From Globisporangium splendens (Eukaryota > Oomycota > Peronosporomycetes > Pythiales > Pythiaceae), in assembly GCA_006386115.1 (NCBI GenBank), contig VFIW01000155.1, positions 16,331-80,330 on the forward strand: a stretch of 64,000 nt of DNA, written 5' to 3'. The number at the start of each line of letters is the position of its first letter. The first letter of the stretch is position 1. The notes beneath the pieces are model-generated. The model saw only the letters and a list, made by a program, of their open reading frames with translations. It did no database searches and was not told the DNA's origin. Position numbers and translations under genes: made by a program. This document shows, piece by piece, positions 10,225 through 20,859 of this stretch.

Positions 10225-12484
10225 TCAGCTACTCGCATCGGATCCTGCATTGGCCGCAGCGACGAACGCCGAGTTGATCGCGTCGTAGACGTACTTGATA
10301 CATTTCTGCTGCCCTCGTTCGGCTTCGGTGGCCAGCAGCCCGAGTCTTCGGTTCATGCTCGCGATCGTCTCGGTATCAGCATTGGACGAGGCTTCGGGCA
10401 ACATCGACGTGTCGAAGATCTTGATCGACGTCGAGCGCATCGACATGAGACCACTGGGCTCTTTCCGCACGAGGGCGACGCCGCAGGATTTCCGCGTGAT
10501 CGTCTTGTTGCGTAGTGCGGCTTCGCCCACAGGCAACGGGTACAGATCGTCCTTGTCGACGTAGTCCCACACGAAGATGCTTTCCCCGGCATCGGAGCAT
10601 TTCTGTTCGCGGCAGAGCATGCGGGACTCGACCGTGACCGTCGTGCCGTCCTGGACATCATCGATCACGTCCATGGAAGCCGCCAGATCGTTGAAATACA
10701 CGCGCGCATCTCCATCTACAGCGACGACGTCTTGGATCCGGGATGAATACCCAGCTCCAGGCCAGAACACACCGACTTGCTTGGTGCACTCCCACGCGAT
10801 CTCGTGGAATGCGTCGAAGCTCAGATCCTCACGATCTTCAAACAGGAAGATCGACGTGTACTTTTTCATCACTTGGCCGTTGCCCACATCAATGAGCCCC
10901 GAGCCTTCATCCTTCCGCAACTCATGACGCACGACGACCTGGTCTTCGTCCAGGAACGCGCGTGAGCCGTCATGCAGCACCCGCACATTTGCGTAGTAGG
11001 GGCGGCTCCAGTCCAGATGCGCCATGAACCGATCCGTGTCACGCAGCAGGATCTTGGCCGCCAGATCCATCTTGCTCTCCGAGAAAAAGGATACGTATTC
11101 CTTGCGGCGGTAGGTTGGATCACGCGCCGAGAGCACCGTGTACGAGTGGATCCAGTCGTGGAACTCGAATTCTCGGGGTGCCGGCAAGTCGTTCATCATC
11201 GCGCGCATGCCAAAGAGAAAGCTCGTCTGCTGGAACAGAGCTTTCTTCAGCCGCGCATTCACGTCCTCGCACTGCCGGCGCTTGCGGCGCTGCGTGATCG
11301 CGCGCTCCTCCCACTCGATCATGCCCTCGTCGACCTGCGCGTGCATCGACTTGCGCTGCGACCGCATACTCTCGAGCTGCCGCGTGAGCGCCGCCAGATC
11401 GTCCTTCAACGTCGACATCAGGTTCTAAAGTTCATATAACCAGCATGTAGTTGCATCAGCCACAGGTACAAATAGGCAAAGCTTATATACACAACAGAGC
11501 TCACACCTTTTTCTTTTCGCGATGTCGTTGGACGCTGCTCGCGATTTGCGTGCGACGCCGCAGTTTCTTCTGTTCTTCGAGGGAAATGGGCTCGGCTTTC
11601 ACCGCATTTCCGGCACCTGAGGCTGCTGTTTGGGTATTAGGAGCAGCTTTCTTGTTGGTACTGGTGCTGGTCGAAGTCGAAGCGAGTGCTGCTCGGACGC
11701 ATTGACTCGGCGAGATGTTGCTATTCGACGCTTGCAACGAGGACGCCGAAGATACCGACGTGTATGGCGGAACGACCTGCTCTGGAGGACTCGATGGCGC
11801 GACTTGAGATGCATTATAGACCGCACTAGGCGATTGTCCACGAGCTCTTCTTGCTGTAGCTGCTGGGATAGCCACTGGCGCCGTGTCAGCCAGCGGGAGC
11901 TGCTGCACGCCGCCGTAATGATACTGCTGAGGCACAGGCGCTGGCATCTGCATCACATGCTGAATCTTGGAGAGCGCATGCTGCGCTTGATAGCCGCCTG
12001 CAGCTGCTGCCATCATACCGCTTGAGCCTGCACGCACACCGGTGAGAGCGTCGTTCATGAGCATGTCCGAGAGCAGATCCCACTCGTTGCCGCCGTCGCT
12101 CGGAGGCGACGAGAAGCCCGAACTGTCCGTCTGACTGCTCCACGCGCCGGGACTCTGACCCCTGTGCTCGTAGCCGCCGCGCTCGTCTTCGTCCGACTCA
12201 TTACTCCCATATCCACCATTCTCACGACCACTATACACCGGCGTCTGCGGGAGATACGCGTAATGCTGCGGAAGATGTTGCTGGTGTGGCGGGAACGGGT
12301 GCGGATGTTGCGGGAACCGCATGGCGTACGCGTAATGTTGCTCATGCTGTTGTTGCGGCAAGTTGTTGACTTGCACTGTGCGCATCGGGTCGCTGCCGAC
12401 AGGAAACGCCGGGTGGAAGTGCTGCGGCTGCCTGCCGTCGTCGTCGCGGGGGAGCGCGAGGCCACTGAACGCGTTGCTCTGCAT
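10225..12484 (-). CDS. bZIP transcription factor with large C-terminal domain, two exons
   Basis: Exon 1 is 12484-11507 and exon 2 is 11424-10225; the 82-nt intron (GTGTGAG...TTTAG) falls in phase 0 and joins the basic region to the zipper. The protein is 725 aa from the only upstream ATG (MQSNAFSGLALPRDDD). Residues 1-300 are Gln/His/Pro/Ser-rich, a probable activation region. The basic region (LRRRTQIASSVQRHREKKK) is followed by a short heptad zipper (LMSTLKDDLAALTRQLESM). At the position of the nearly invariant Asn of the N-x7-R motif there is a Thr. Oomycete bZIPs are known to replace this Asn, so DNA specificity may differ. The C-terminal 300 residues resemble the START-like regions of oomycete bZIP/M96-type proteins, a weak assignment. 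Exon 1 is the source of two truncated copies further right (23776-24636 and 35682-36542). Confidence 0.85.
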
Positions 12485-12717
12485 GTTCACTTGCTTGTAA
12501 TACGCCCCTGGATGTCGGAGATGCCGGTGCGCGCGTGGGGTGGGTGGGCTCCAATATTCGCCTGTTTCGACAAGAAATGTTTGCTGTTGTGTTGCTTGTC
12601 TTGTGGGCACAATCAAATAGAAAAAACGTGCTTTGGTCCCCTCTCTCGACAGTTGCAATGGAAGAGGCTTAAAAGGGGCTTTTGAGATCAACACACACAC
12701 ACAAAATCAAAGAGTAA

Positions 12718-12725
12718 TGACGTCA
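12718..12725. promoter_or_regulatory. CRE palindrome TGACGTCA upstream of bZIP gene
   Basis: A perfect 8-bp ATF/CREB-type bZIP site lies 234 bp upstream of the bZIP start codon. A second is at 13159-13166. Both recur in the other units (24871-24878 and 25312-25319; 36777-36784 and 37218-37225). Known bZIPs of the ATF/CREB class bind this palindrome; autoregulation is only a hypothesis. Confidence 0.4.
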
Positions 12726-13158
12726 TGAGTGTCAGCCACTTTTGGGTGCTTAAAGGGGTTGATGCGGTCTTTCGTTGAACGGAGAGCCCCTTTATCGATC
12801 GCACTTTGTGAGGTAAAGAGCAGGCTGTTTCTTTTTCAGTGCTTGATCACTCAATGATGGCGAATTTTGCCTCGATACTAAACTATTCGACCTTTTTATA
12901 GTGCACATTATGGTGTTTGATCTTAGCCGTTGAGGGTGAGCTGACCCTTGTTGTGCTGCAGATTCGGAGCGGAAGGAGAGGTTGAAGAGAGGTTAGGTCA
13001 GATAAATAAAGAAGTCAAAACAAGGTGTTCTATGACAGAGTCAGTGCGGATATTATGTTTCTAACAACCGTCAAATGTGCTCATTGTTCAAATTGGACCT
13101 GATTTTGAGAATTGAGTTGTGGATGAGCACAATCATTAGGTACAGACGTTGCAGTTGT

Positions 13159-13166
13159 TGACGTCA
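13159..13166. promoter_or_regulatory. Second CRE palindrome TGACGTCA
   Basis: Perfect TGACGTCA 441 bp further upstream of the first site, inside a larger imperfect palindrome (GTTGnnnTGACGTCATGCAAC). It lies about 0.33 kb beyond the 3' end of the small acidic-protein gene, so its target is uncertain. Confidence 0.3.
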
Positions 13167-13497
13167 TGCAACTCCAGCAGCACCTTCGAAAATGAATACG
13201 TACTTTATGCGTGTCACTCTCTCCACCCATTCGTTGCCAACTTGCTTCTCTGGTTCGCGTTGGCAACTCGAACACGCAAGCTCGACTTGACCACGTGCGG
13301 AGTGAATCTTACCACGACAAGGTCTTTACAACAACAACTGGCCGCAGCACAAAAGGATGCCCACTGTGCTTATCGCAACTCCTATGTTACAGATAAGTCG
13401 CTCACAAAAATGCCCAGCCTGTGTATCCGGCGACAGAGGAGAACAGAGAATTGAGCTTGCTGCCACTGACACTGCGAGCGTTGTCTGCTTCGTCTTT

Positions 13498-14424
13498 CTA
13501 TTCTTCGTCTTGTTTGCTGTCCGCATCGTCTTCGTTATTTGCCGCCACATCTTGATCGTTCTCTTCCTTCTTGTCCTCGTGCTCCATTTCTTCCTCTTCA
13601 GCTGCTGCGTCCTCTCCTTTCCTCGTCGTCACATCGCTGTCGCAGCACATCACAGCACATCACACTCCCCTCAACGGTCTTCTGCACCACCGTCGCGACT
13701 TCTGCGGCATCCTCATCGCACTGATGATTAGAGCCATTTACGCGTTGTAGCACCACAACAAGTGAGGTAACATAAAGAGTGAACAGCGCACGACGTACCT
13801 CTTGGAGTACCTCTTGGAGTATCGCACTCACCAAACGCACCATCAGCTCAAGACGACGCCGACAGCCTGCGGCGGACACCACCAATTGCGCATTATGGAA
13901 ACAGCGCCTCTTCAATCGCACAGCAATAGGGAACATGGACGCTTCGCTGCTGCTGATCATAGTGGTGCTCGTACTCACTCCCTCCTTCGCTCTCGGATGC
14001 TGCTGTCGTCATGGGAGAAAAGAAGACGTCGTCATCATCTTCATCGACGACGTCTTGTGTGTTGCTGAGCGCTCCATTTGCGAAAATGCGTCCGGGTTGT
14101 GCAACGTTCTTTCGAAAGAGTGAGAAGGAATGACACGGAGTGACGCACGTCCACTCATCTGGTGCCTTCGGACGACATGCCAGCGCGAGTGTTGGCAGCT
14201 TGGCGCGCACTCACCATTTTCAAATGGCCACACACGTCGCAGACCAATGGATGATGCGATTGCGCGTCTTGCGCGCTGCGTGTGCGCGGATGGATGGATG
14301 AGTAAATGCACACACAACCGCCAGCGTCGAGGGAATGCGCGTTGCTGACACTGCGACGTGATGCCTTCAGTCGTGTGTGCGCCTTGTGTGCGCATGGTTG
14401 TGGACAATGTGGAGTGCTTTGCAT
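13498..14424 (-). CDS. Small acidic protein, five-exon model (copy 1)
   Basis: Not a single ORF, but a consistent splice model exists: exons 14424-14215, 14108-13979, 13866-13832, 13720-13666 and 13601-13498. Donors are GTGAGT (three times) and GTGTGA, all acceptors are AG, introns are 64-112 nt, and phases 0/1/0/1 close exactly to 178 codons including the stop. The predicted 177-aa protein has an N-terminal part with a CDVCGHLK zinc-knuckle-like motif, a central acidic run (DEDDDDVFF), and a Glu/Lys-rich C-terminus (EEEEMEHEDKKEEN). A TATA-like element on the minus strand lies at about 14507-14520, some 85 nt upstream of the chosen ATG. No family is recognised and exon 1 is the least certain part. 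The fit of four introns makes chance unlikely, but there is no homology support. Confidence 0.45.
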
Positions 14425-15187
14425 TCCAGGGACAAGCAAGAAGAGTGAACAGCAGAAGAGAAAGGCAGGTGATCTCGTGGGACGAGGCGTGATGCAGGCG
14501 AGCTGCCTTTTCTTATATAGTATGTGTTGCACTGCCTTTTGCACATGGCTGTTGATTGATTGACGCCTGCTGCTGGATCAAGTGTGTGTGCTCGTGTGTT
14601 GCTATTTTGTTGTTGTTGAGCCGCAGTGCCACTATGAGGCTTTCCGAGGACAGCGTGAAGTGCGGCGCGTTTGTGCGTGATTGCATCTACAGACATTGAA
14701 TAATGGAGCGTACCATCTGCGAGCGTCATGTTTGTCAATTTGAAAACCATGCTTCATTGAGTCAGTGCCATCGAGAGTGTGCGAGCTGGGTTATTGCTTA
14801 GCCTCGCGCTCCACAGGAGTTTTTCGTTTCGCACATGCAGTGTTGTGGAGTTCAAATGCAGTAGCAGCAGTCGTTTTAGATGAGTATGATATGTCTGATC
14901 ATGTATATCAGACGCGCCGTACATGAAAACCAGAAAAGGATACACTTTTTCTTCATTCAAAGCATCTGACGTCGAGTTGACGGACCAAGGAAACAAATAC
15001 ACACACACACATAAAGGATTTATTCGTTTTTCAATGCGCTTTTTCTTTTCGTCATGCATCCATACACTGTACTTGCCAGATGAGAAAAACGAGTATGCAG
15101 AATCATGCAATATCTAAAACGGAAGATTTTGATCTGTAGACGTGGTCGCACTGGTACTCGGCAAGGAAAGCAAAGAGATGATTGGAC
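14425..15187. other. Spacer between kinase 3' end and acidic-protein gene
   Basis: Minus frames at 14367-14750 and 14754-15110 have ATG starts but no recognisable features and are read as promoter and 3' flank. The same spacer recurs at 26578-27340 and 38484-39246. A possible last short exon of the kinase gene lies at 15103-15133. Confidence 0.4.
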
Positions 15188-18100
15188 TCACGGGACACCT
15201 GGACCTGCAGCAGCGCGACTCTTTTCCGCTTCTGAGATCTCGAACAGCTTGTCCACGACAAACGTCATCCTCACTCGTTCGGACGGATTCTGCTTTGTCA
15301 TCAACGCAATCAGGTTCCACTGCTTGTCGTTCATCGTTCCAGGTCGCGGTGGAATGTTTCCTCTTTGCACACGATATTTGACGACACCACCAATCGCGTT
15401 GCTCCCCCACGGAATGTCGCCCGTGACTGTTTCTAGGATGCACATTGCAAACGAATACACGTCGGAGGCAAACGACGGTCGCCCACCAGCCAGATACTCG
15501 GGTGATTTCCAATGAATAGCTCCCATGAGCTTTGGATCCACCATGATTTCAGAGTCGCCGACGATCGCGCTCAGCCCAAAGTCAATGAGCTTCGCCTTCC
15601 CATCCATACCCACGAGCACGTTGTCGCACTTGAGATCGTTGTGCACGACGCTCAACCCATGCATGTACGCAAGTCCGAGCGCGACCTCGTAGAGTTTATC
15701 CCAAACCAAATGGTCGTTTCCAGCTCGCTTCAAATAGTCTCGCAAATCCCCATTCGAAGCGTATTCACACACAAAATAACGCTTGTCGACGTGGCAGGCA
15801 CCATACAACTCCACAATGTGCGGGTGCTTCTTCAGTCGATGCCACACTCGTACTTCGTGAAGGAAGAGCTCGTTGGAAATCGTGTCCCTGTCGCCTTCGT
15901 ACCCCATGAACTTCACCACAACCGGAGTATCCAGCCAAACACCTTTATACACTTTTCCAAACGCGCCTTGTCCAATTTCGCTGGAAGAGGAGAATTGAAG
16001 TTTTCGCAAAGGCAAGAACCACGTTGGCACAGCTTGAGGCTCGTCACCAGTTCTGCCATCACAAAGTTCTGTCCTTGATAAACCGAACATTTTCAGCGAC
16101 ACAGCTCCCGGTATCGCGCTTGCTTTTACACAATTCGCATCCTTTAGAATCCGCTGATCGATGCTCGCTTCGCTGCGCTTCCAGCTCCGGATTGGGTGGC
16201 TCTTACTCACATGCACCATGTCAAGCAAACGATCCAGCTCTTCGTAAATCACGTGGTGGGACTCAGCGACTTGTCGACTTCTGGCAGCGTGAGCAGTCGA
16301 TTTTTCAGACAACGTAGTGCGCAGGTATCGGTCCAAACTGCGTAAGGCAGCACAATATTTCTCAGCAACAGTGTCTGTTGGCCGTATTTGTTGTGACACC
16401 ATGGTGTGGAACAGAAACTCTAGCGCTGGCCACACATCACGGACAAGCCACTTGGACTCAGGCAATTGTTGACATCGGTCTCGAATCGTTTGCAGCTTGA
16501 CTGGAATTGTGTTTAACTCAAGCTGTGGAAACTGGAATGTGTCGATGCTTGCATACTCTGATGGCTGGTATATATCGAAGAAAAAAGAAAGGCAATGTTG
16601 GTGGAAAATAACTCAGTTGCTGTTCACAGTGTGATATGTCACGTACCTCAATGTGTGTATCATGGGCGACCAGGACGAGATAATTTCTCGTCTCAACAAA
16701 TTTCTTGAACTGAAGCACAACATACCCGATCGATATGCGATCGGCAGACTTGTATGCACACATCTTTGTGACCAAGTCCCACTGGTCATCACTAAAGCTT
16801 TCAGGGCGATCTGGGAGTTTTCTACGTCTGACATTTCGATAATATCCATATAATTCCAGCGGAAACCAAGGTCTCTTGAGAGTAATCGCTTCCAAAATGC
16901 ACATTCCAAACGCGTAGATGTCGGACGAAAGAGACTTGACTTGACCGGAAAGTAGTTCAGGGGAAGCCCAACCCGCTTGTTCTGTATCGAACCAGAAGTA
17001 ATAATGATCCATGCGATATTCCAGCCCACCAACTTTTGCAACACCATCCAAACCGACAACGATGTTTGAGCATCGCAGATCACCATGGACAATGCTGCGT
17101 TGATGGAGCAATTGAACACCAAGCGCCGCATCATACAGATATTTCCAAGGGGATTGCTGCTTTTCTATCAGCACATCCAGTAGTCGCTTCCCATACTCGT
17201 ACACGAAGAAAGGCTTCGACTCAATATGGCAAGCTCCGAAGAGCTTTCGCACGTTCGGGTGACTCAGTGAGTACCAGCGATCTGCAACTTTCTGAACTGT
17301 TTTTGTCCATCCATTTTGATGTGCGACCGATCACCTTGGTCTTCACCACTTGCCTTCGTCGTCGGAGTTCCATTCGTCACCTTCAGTGTCGAGTCCACTC
17401 GTTAAAACTCCACATCCTCCGAGATATAAACCCTCTGGAACAGATGGATTCTTCCATGCCACACACTCGAAGGAATGATTTTTGACATTCTTCAGATGGC
17501 GTCTACTGCTTTCTTTGATTAGTACCTCGTTGTTTTTTCGCAGCGTATTCACCACAGGACCAGCTGCACGGTTCTTGTCATGTTGTTGTCGGCCGTCCGC
17601 ACGGGCTCCGTCCACATCATACCTGTCATAGATAGACTGCATCGTATTTGTTTCGTCGGTAAGCCACTGATCCTTCCAATCACTCTCTTGCAGGCTCAAT
17701 TGTAGTAGCGCCGCAAAATGATCCAACTCTTCATGAAAATCACTGATAGCGCTTGAGATGGCAAGACTGGAAACAAGTCGAGACAGAAGTCGCTTTTGCT
17801 CTTTGCATCGAAACAGCAGTCGGCAAAAACGGAACACGATGGGGATCAACGTTGCCAGCGCTTCTGATTCGACTCCAGCCACACCCTGCTGCTCCAACTG
17901 GGAGCAGACGTCTTGTAGCCGTTGCATCACCCGTGTAGTCACAACTGCAAACTCATGTGTCTTTGTGCACAATTCATGCATGGTTTCCAAGGTACCACGA
18001 AGCAATGGAGTTCTTGCAGTTGATCGGGTGGCAAATGGATTTACGCCACTACGACATTTCTCGATGATCAATATGGACACTCATGTGCGTAATCCCATCG

Positions 18101-19475
18101 CGATTATCGTATCAGCGGGGGGGGGGGGGTTCCTCGCCATCGGAGCCGAACGTCCCACTTCTGCGCCTGCCTCAATCAGAGTTGTTGACGATGTTCATAT
18201 GTCCCTACACACCACCAGAGTGAGATACGTCCTCGCACTCGGACTGCGATTCATTCCAAAGATCGTTCCCGTTCCGGTGATGCGCCATCTTTCAGGCAAA
18301 CTGAATATTTCCCTGTTCCTTGTTGCGCGGCGAACGACAACGCGGTTCTTCCGTTCTGGTCCTTCTCGGTCACGTCATGCTCCACGATGATCAAAAGCTG
18401 CACAATCTCTGTCTTCCGCTTCAGCCGCCCAATACCACAAAGGACTTGTTCCATTCTTGTCCTTCCTGTCACTGTCAGCTCCAAGATCGACCCAAACACA
18501 CACATCTCTGTCCTTGCCTTATACAGCAGCAACCACAAAGGCCCGTTTCTTGTCGTCCTTCTCAGTCACATCAGCTCCAAAATCGACCAAAGCTGCACTC
18601 TCTGTCTTGCCTGCTTAGCCGCATACCACAAAGGACTTCTTCCATCCTTGGCCCTCTCCGGTCACGTCAGCTTCCTCGATCAACCAAAACACCGCACAAT
18701 CTCTGTCTGCCTGCTTTAGCCGCCTACCCAAAAACTTGTTCCATCCTCGTCCTTCTCGGTCACGTCAGCTCCCTCGATCGACAAACACGCACAATCTTGT
18801 CTTGCCTGCTTCAGCCGCATACCACAAAGGACTTCTTCCGTTCTTGTCCTTCTCGGTCACGTCAGCTCCAAGATCGATCAAAAGCTGCACAATCTCTGTC
18901 TTGCCTGCTTCAGCCGCATACCACAAAGGACTTGTTCCATTCTTGTCCTTCTCGGTCACGTCAGCTCCTCGATCAACCAAAACACGCACAATCTCTGTCT
19001 TGCCTGCTTCAGCCGCATACGACAAAGGACTTGTTCCAAACTCGTCCTTCTCGCTCACGTCAGCTCCAAGATCAACCAAAAGCCGCACAGTCTCTGTCTT
19101 GCCTGCTTTAGCCGCGTACGACAAAGGACTTCTTCCATCCTCGTCCTTCTCGGTCACATCGGCTCCTCGATCAACCAAAAGCTGCACAATCTCTGTCTTG
19201 CCTGCTTTAGCCGCGTACGACAAAGGACTTCTTCCATTCTTGTCCTTCTCGGTCACAACAGCTCCTCGATCAACCAAAACCCGCACAATCTTTGCATTCC
19301 CGTGTTCGACAGCATGCGAAAGTGCCGTCCGTCCGTCGACCTTGCCATCCACGTTAGTCGTGCTGTCAGCCAGAAGTAGTTGAATACCTTCCACGTCCCC
19401 ACAGCTCACCGCATCTACCAGCGCTCTGGAGACGTCTTGAACGCGCTCCGGCGTCGTGGTGCAGGTGTTTCCCAT
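15188..19475 (-). CDS. Ankyrin / pseudokinase / TKL kinase gene, copy 1 (indel-disrupted as read)
   Basis: Exon 1 runs from the ATG at 19475 (MGNTCTTTPERVQDVS) to 16647, then an 82-nt GTACGT...CCAG intron in phase 0, and exon 2 from 16564. About 11 ankyrin repeats (19430-18280), a helical domain (about 18060-17590), a pseudokinase (about 17340-16670), a second helical domain (16560-16000) and a TKL kinase (about 15995-15220). The kinase has GQGAFGKVYKG, VVVKF, HNDLKCDN and DFG, so it should be active but is non-RD (HRD Arg is Asn). The pseudokinase lacks the VAIK Lys and DFG Asp. MGNTC is a good N-myristoylation/palmitoylation signal. Several frameshifts between 17285 and 18790 break the frame; they are clustered and look like sequencing error. 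At the 3' end GTGAGT overlaps the stop, so a 58-nt intron to a short last exon (ending near 15103) is an alternative. Confidence 0.8.
17285..18790. other. Indel-rich island in copy 1
   Basis: Compared with copy 3, this stretch has many one- and two-base insertions and deletions, including a run of G at 18118-18128, whereas the flanking kilobases are almost identical among copies. The pattern suggests uncorrected long-read consensus or gap filling. Confidence 0.6.
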
Positions 19476-20859
19476 GCTTTCGTCTCTTGTGGTTGCGCTG
19501 AAGAAAACGAATGAAGGGGAATGCGAGCTCAATTGAAGAAGGAAATTGGGAAATGAGGTCGACTCTCTCCAACTTGTGTCTTTTCTGCTCCCAAAGTCCC
19601 ACTCTCTTGTCACAAAAGAAAAAATCACCACAGAGCAGCTGCTATTCGCTGTTCCAGTGTTTGGCGATATCATTTCGAACAACAAGGCAGAAAGAGATGC
19701 GCATTTTCTGTAGAAAGATTTTTTAACTAATGTGCCGAAGCGATGGCGCCGCCGTCCCCCACATGCTCAAGCCAATCACTGGACATTGTCGTGTTCATTG
19801 AAGAACACGAAGCATCGTCGCTTTGTGCTTCTATCAGCTGAAGCGAATAGTGAATGCAGAGGAGGATGCTGGCAAGTGGAGCTGGCTGTCGATATCGACA
19901 GTGGATTGTGTGTGGGTACAGAAGGTGTTGCAGTAAATCCCATTGTTTTTCTACCAATAGAGGAGTGTTGTAAAATCTAGCATTCCGATTGGACGAAGAT
20001 GCATTTTTCTGCCAATCGAGCGTGCATAAATGGTTGAAGTAAAGTACGTACCACATCATCCAAGGTTGCTGATCCCTGCACTTAGCGACCATGCAAGATT
20101 ACAGCATGGGTTTTCTGAGGCATCTCTTTCTATTACCAGTTGCATTCACACCCATTCTGATCAATCACCAGCGTAATTTTACACAAGTGATCAAGTTTCT
20201 CTCACACACAGAAAAAGCATTTCCATTCCATCCTTTTTCCATCACCTCCCAGCATTCGCACTCACAACCACACCTTCCCTTTTCCGCACGGATGCGTCAC
20301 TTGGAGGGATGACGGACGCGTCATTGGATCCTTCGCGAGACACTCAAATGCGAGCTCCTACTCGCGGTCGGAGGAGCTTTGAATGCGCAACGCTGGCTGT
20401 CCCCATGACAGAGGATACGACGACTTGACTGAGTCCGATGGAATTGTCCACACCGCCCCCACTTGACTGCTGCAGCTTTTGATGCGTCGTGGTGCGGTGT
20501 CGTGGACCGGCAGTGATCACCGAGGCAGAATGGCAGAATACGTCCACGTCACTAGTCCTCAAGTACGGTGCGTCATTCGCGAGGATCTCAGGCGCAAGCA
20601 GATCATCGTGTGAGCTGGTGTTACAATGCAGCTGCACTCCCCATTCAACGTGAGCTGATACACCTGAGGCTTTCATGACATCGATCGCGATGTGTCTTTT
20701 GCGTTGTCCCATACGTTCACAAATTTGCCATCACGCTGTTGGACTCTGCAGGTGCATTCGATGTTGTGGCCAATGAGTGAAGCTTGTGCCGACGGACTTG
20801 ATCAAACAGGTTGACATCGTGAAGGACGTGACTGACGGTACGTTCTGAGCTTGCTCAAT
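19476..20859. promoter_or_regulatory. Upstream region of ankyrin-kinase gene, copy 1
   Basis: Immediately upstream of the MGNTC start is a minus-strand TTCATTCGTTTTC motif like an oomycete Inr, which argues against the longer in-frame ATG (MISPNTG, near 19670). Minus frames 19727-20092 (121 aa) and 20344-20712 (122 aa) have ATGs but no features, and the first is broken in copy 2; neither is called. Confidence 0.4.

Larger units (their letters stand above)
12485..13497. other. Upstream region of bZIP gene (inside unit)
   Basis: Promoter-like region holding the two CRE sites and a CA repeat at about 12690-12702. No coding frame is credible. It is repeated at 24637-25650 and 36543-37556. Confidence 0.5.

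Noticed and set aside
19727..20092. 121-aa minus frame upstream of the kinase gene
   Set aside because: Present in copies 1 and 3 but broken in copy 2; more likely promoter sequence.
20344..20712. 122-aa minus frame
   Set aside because: Shortened to 80 aa in copy 3 and without features.
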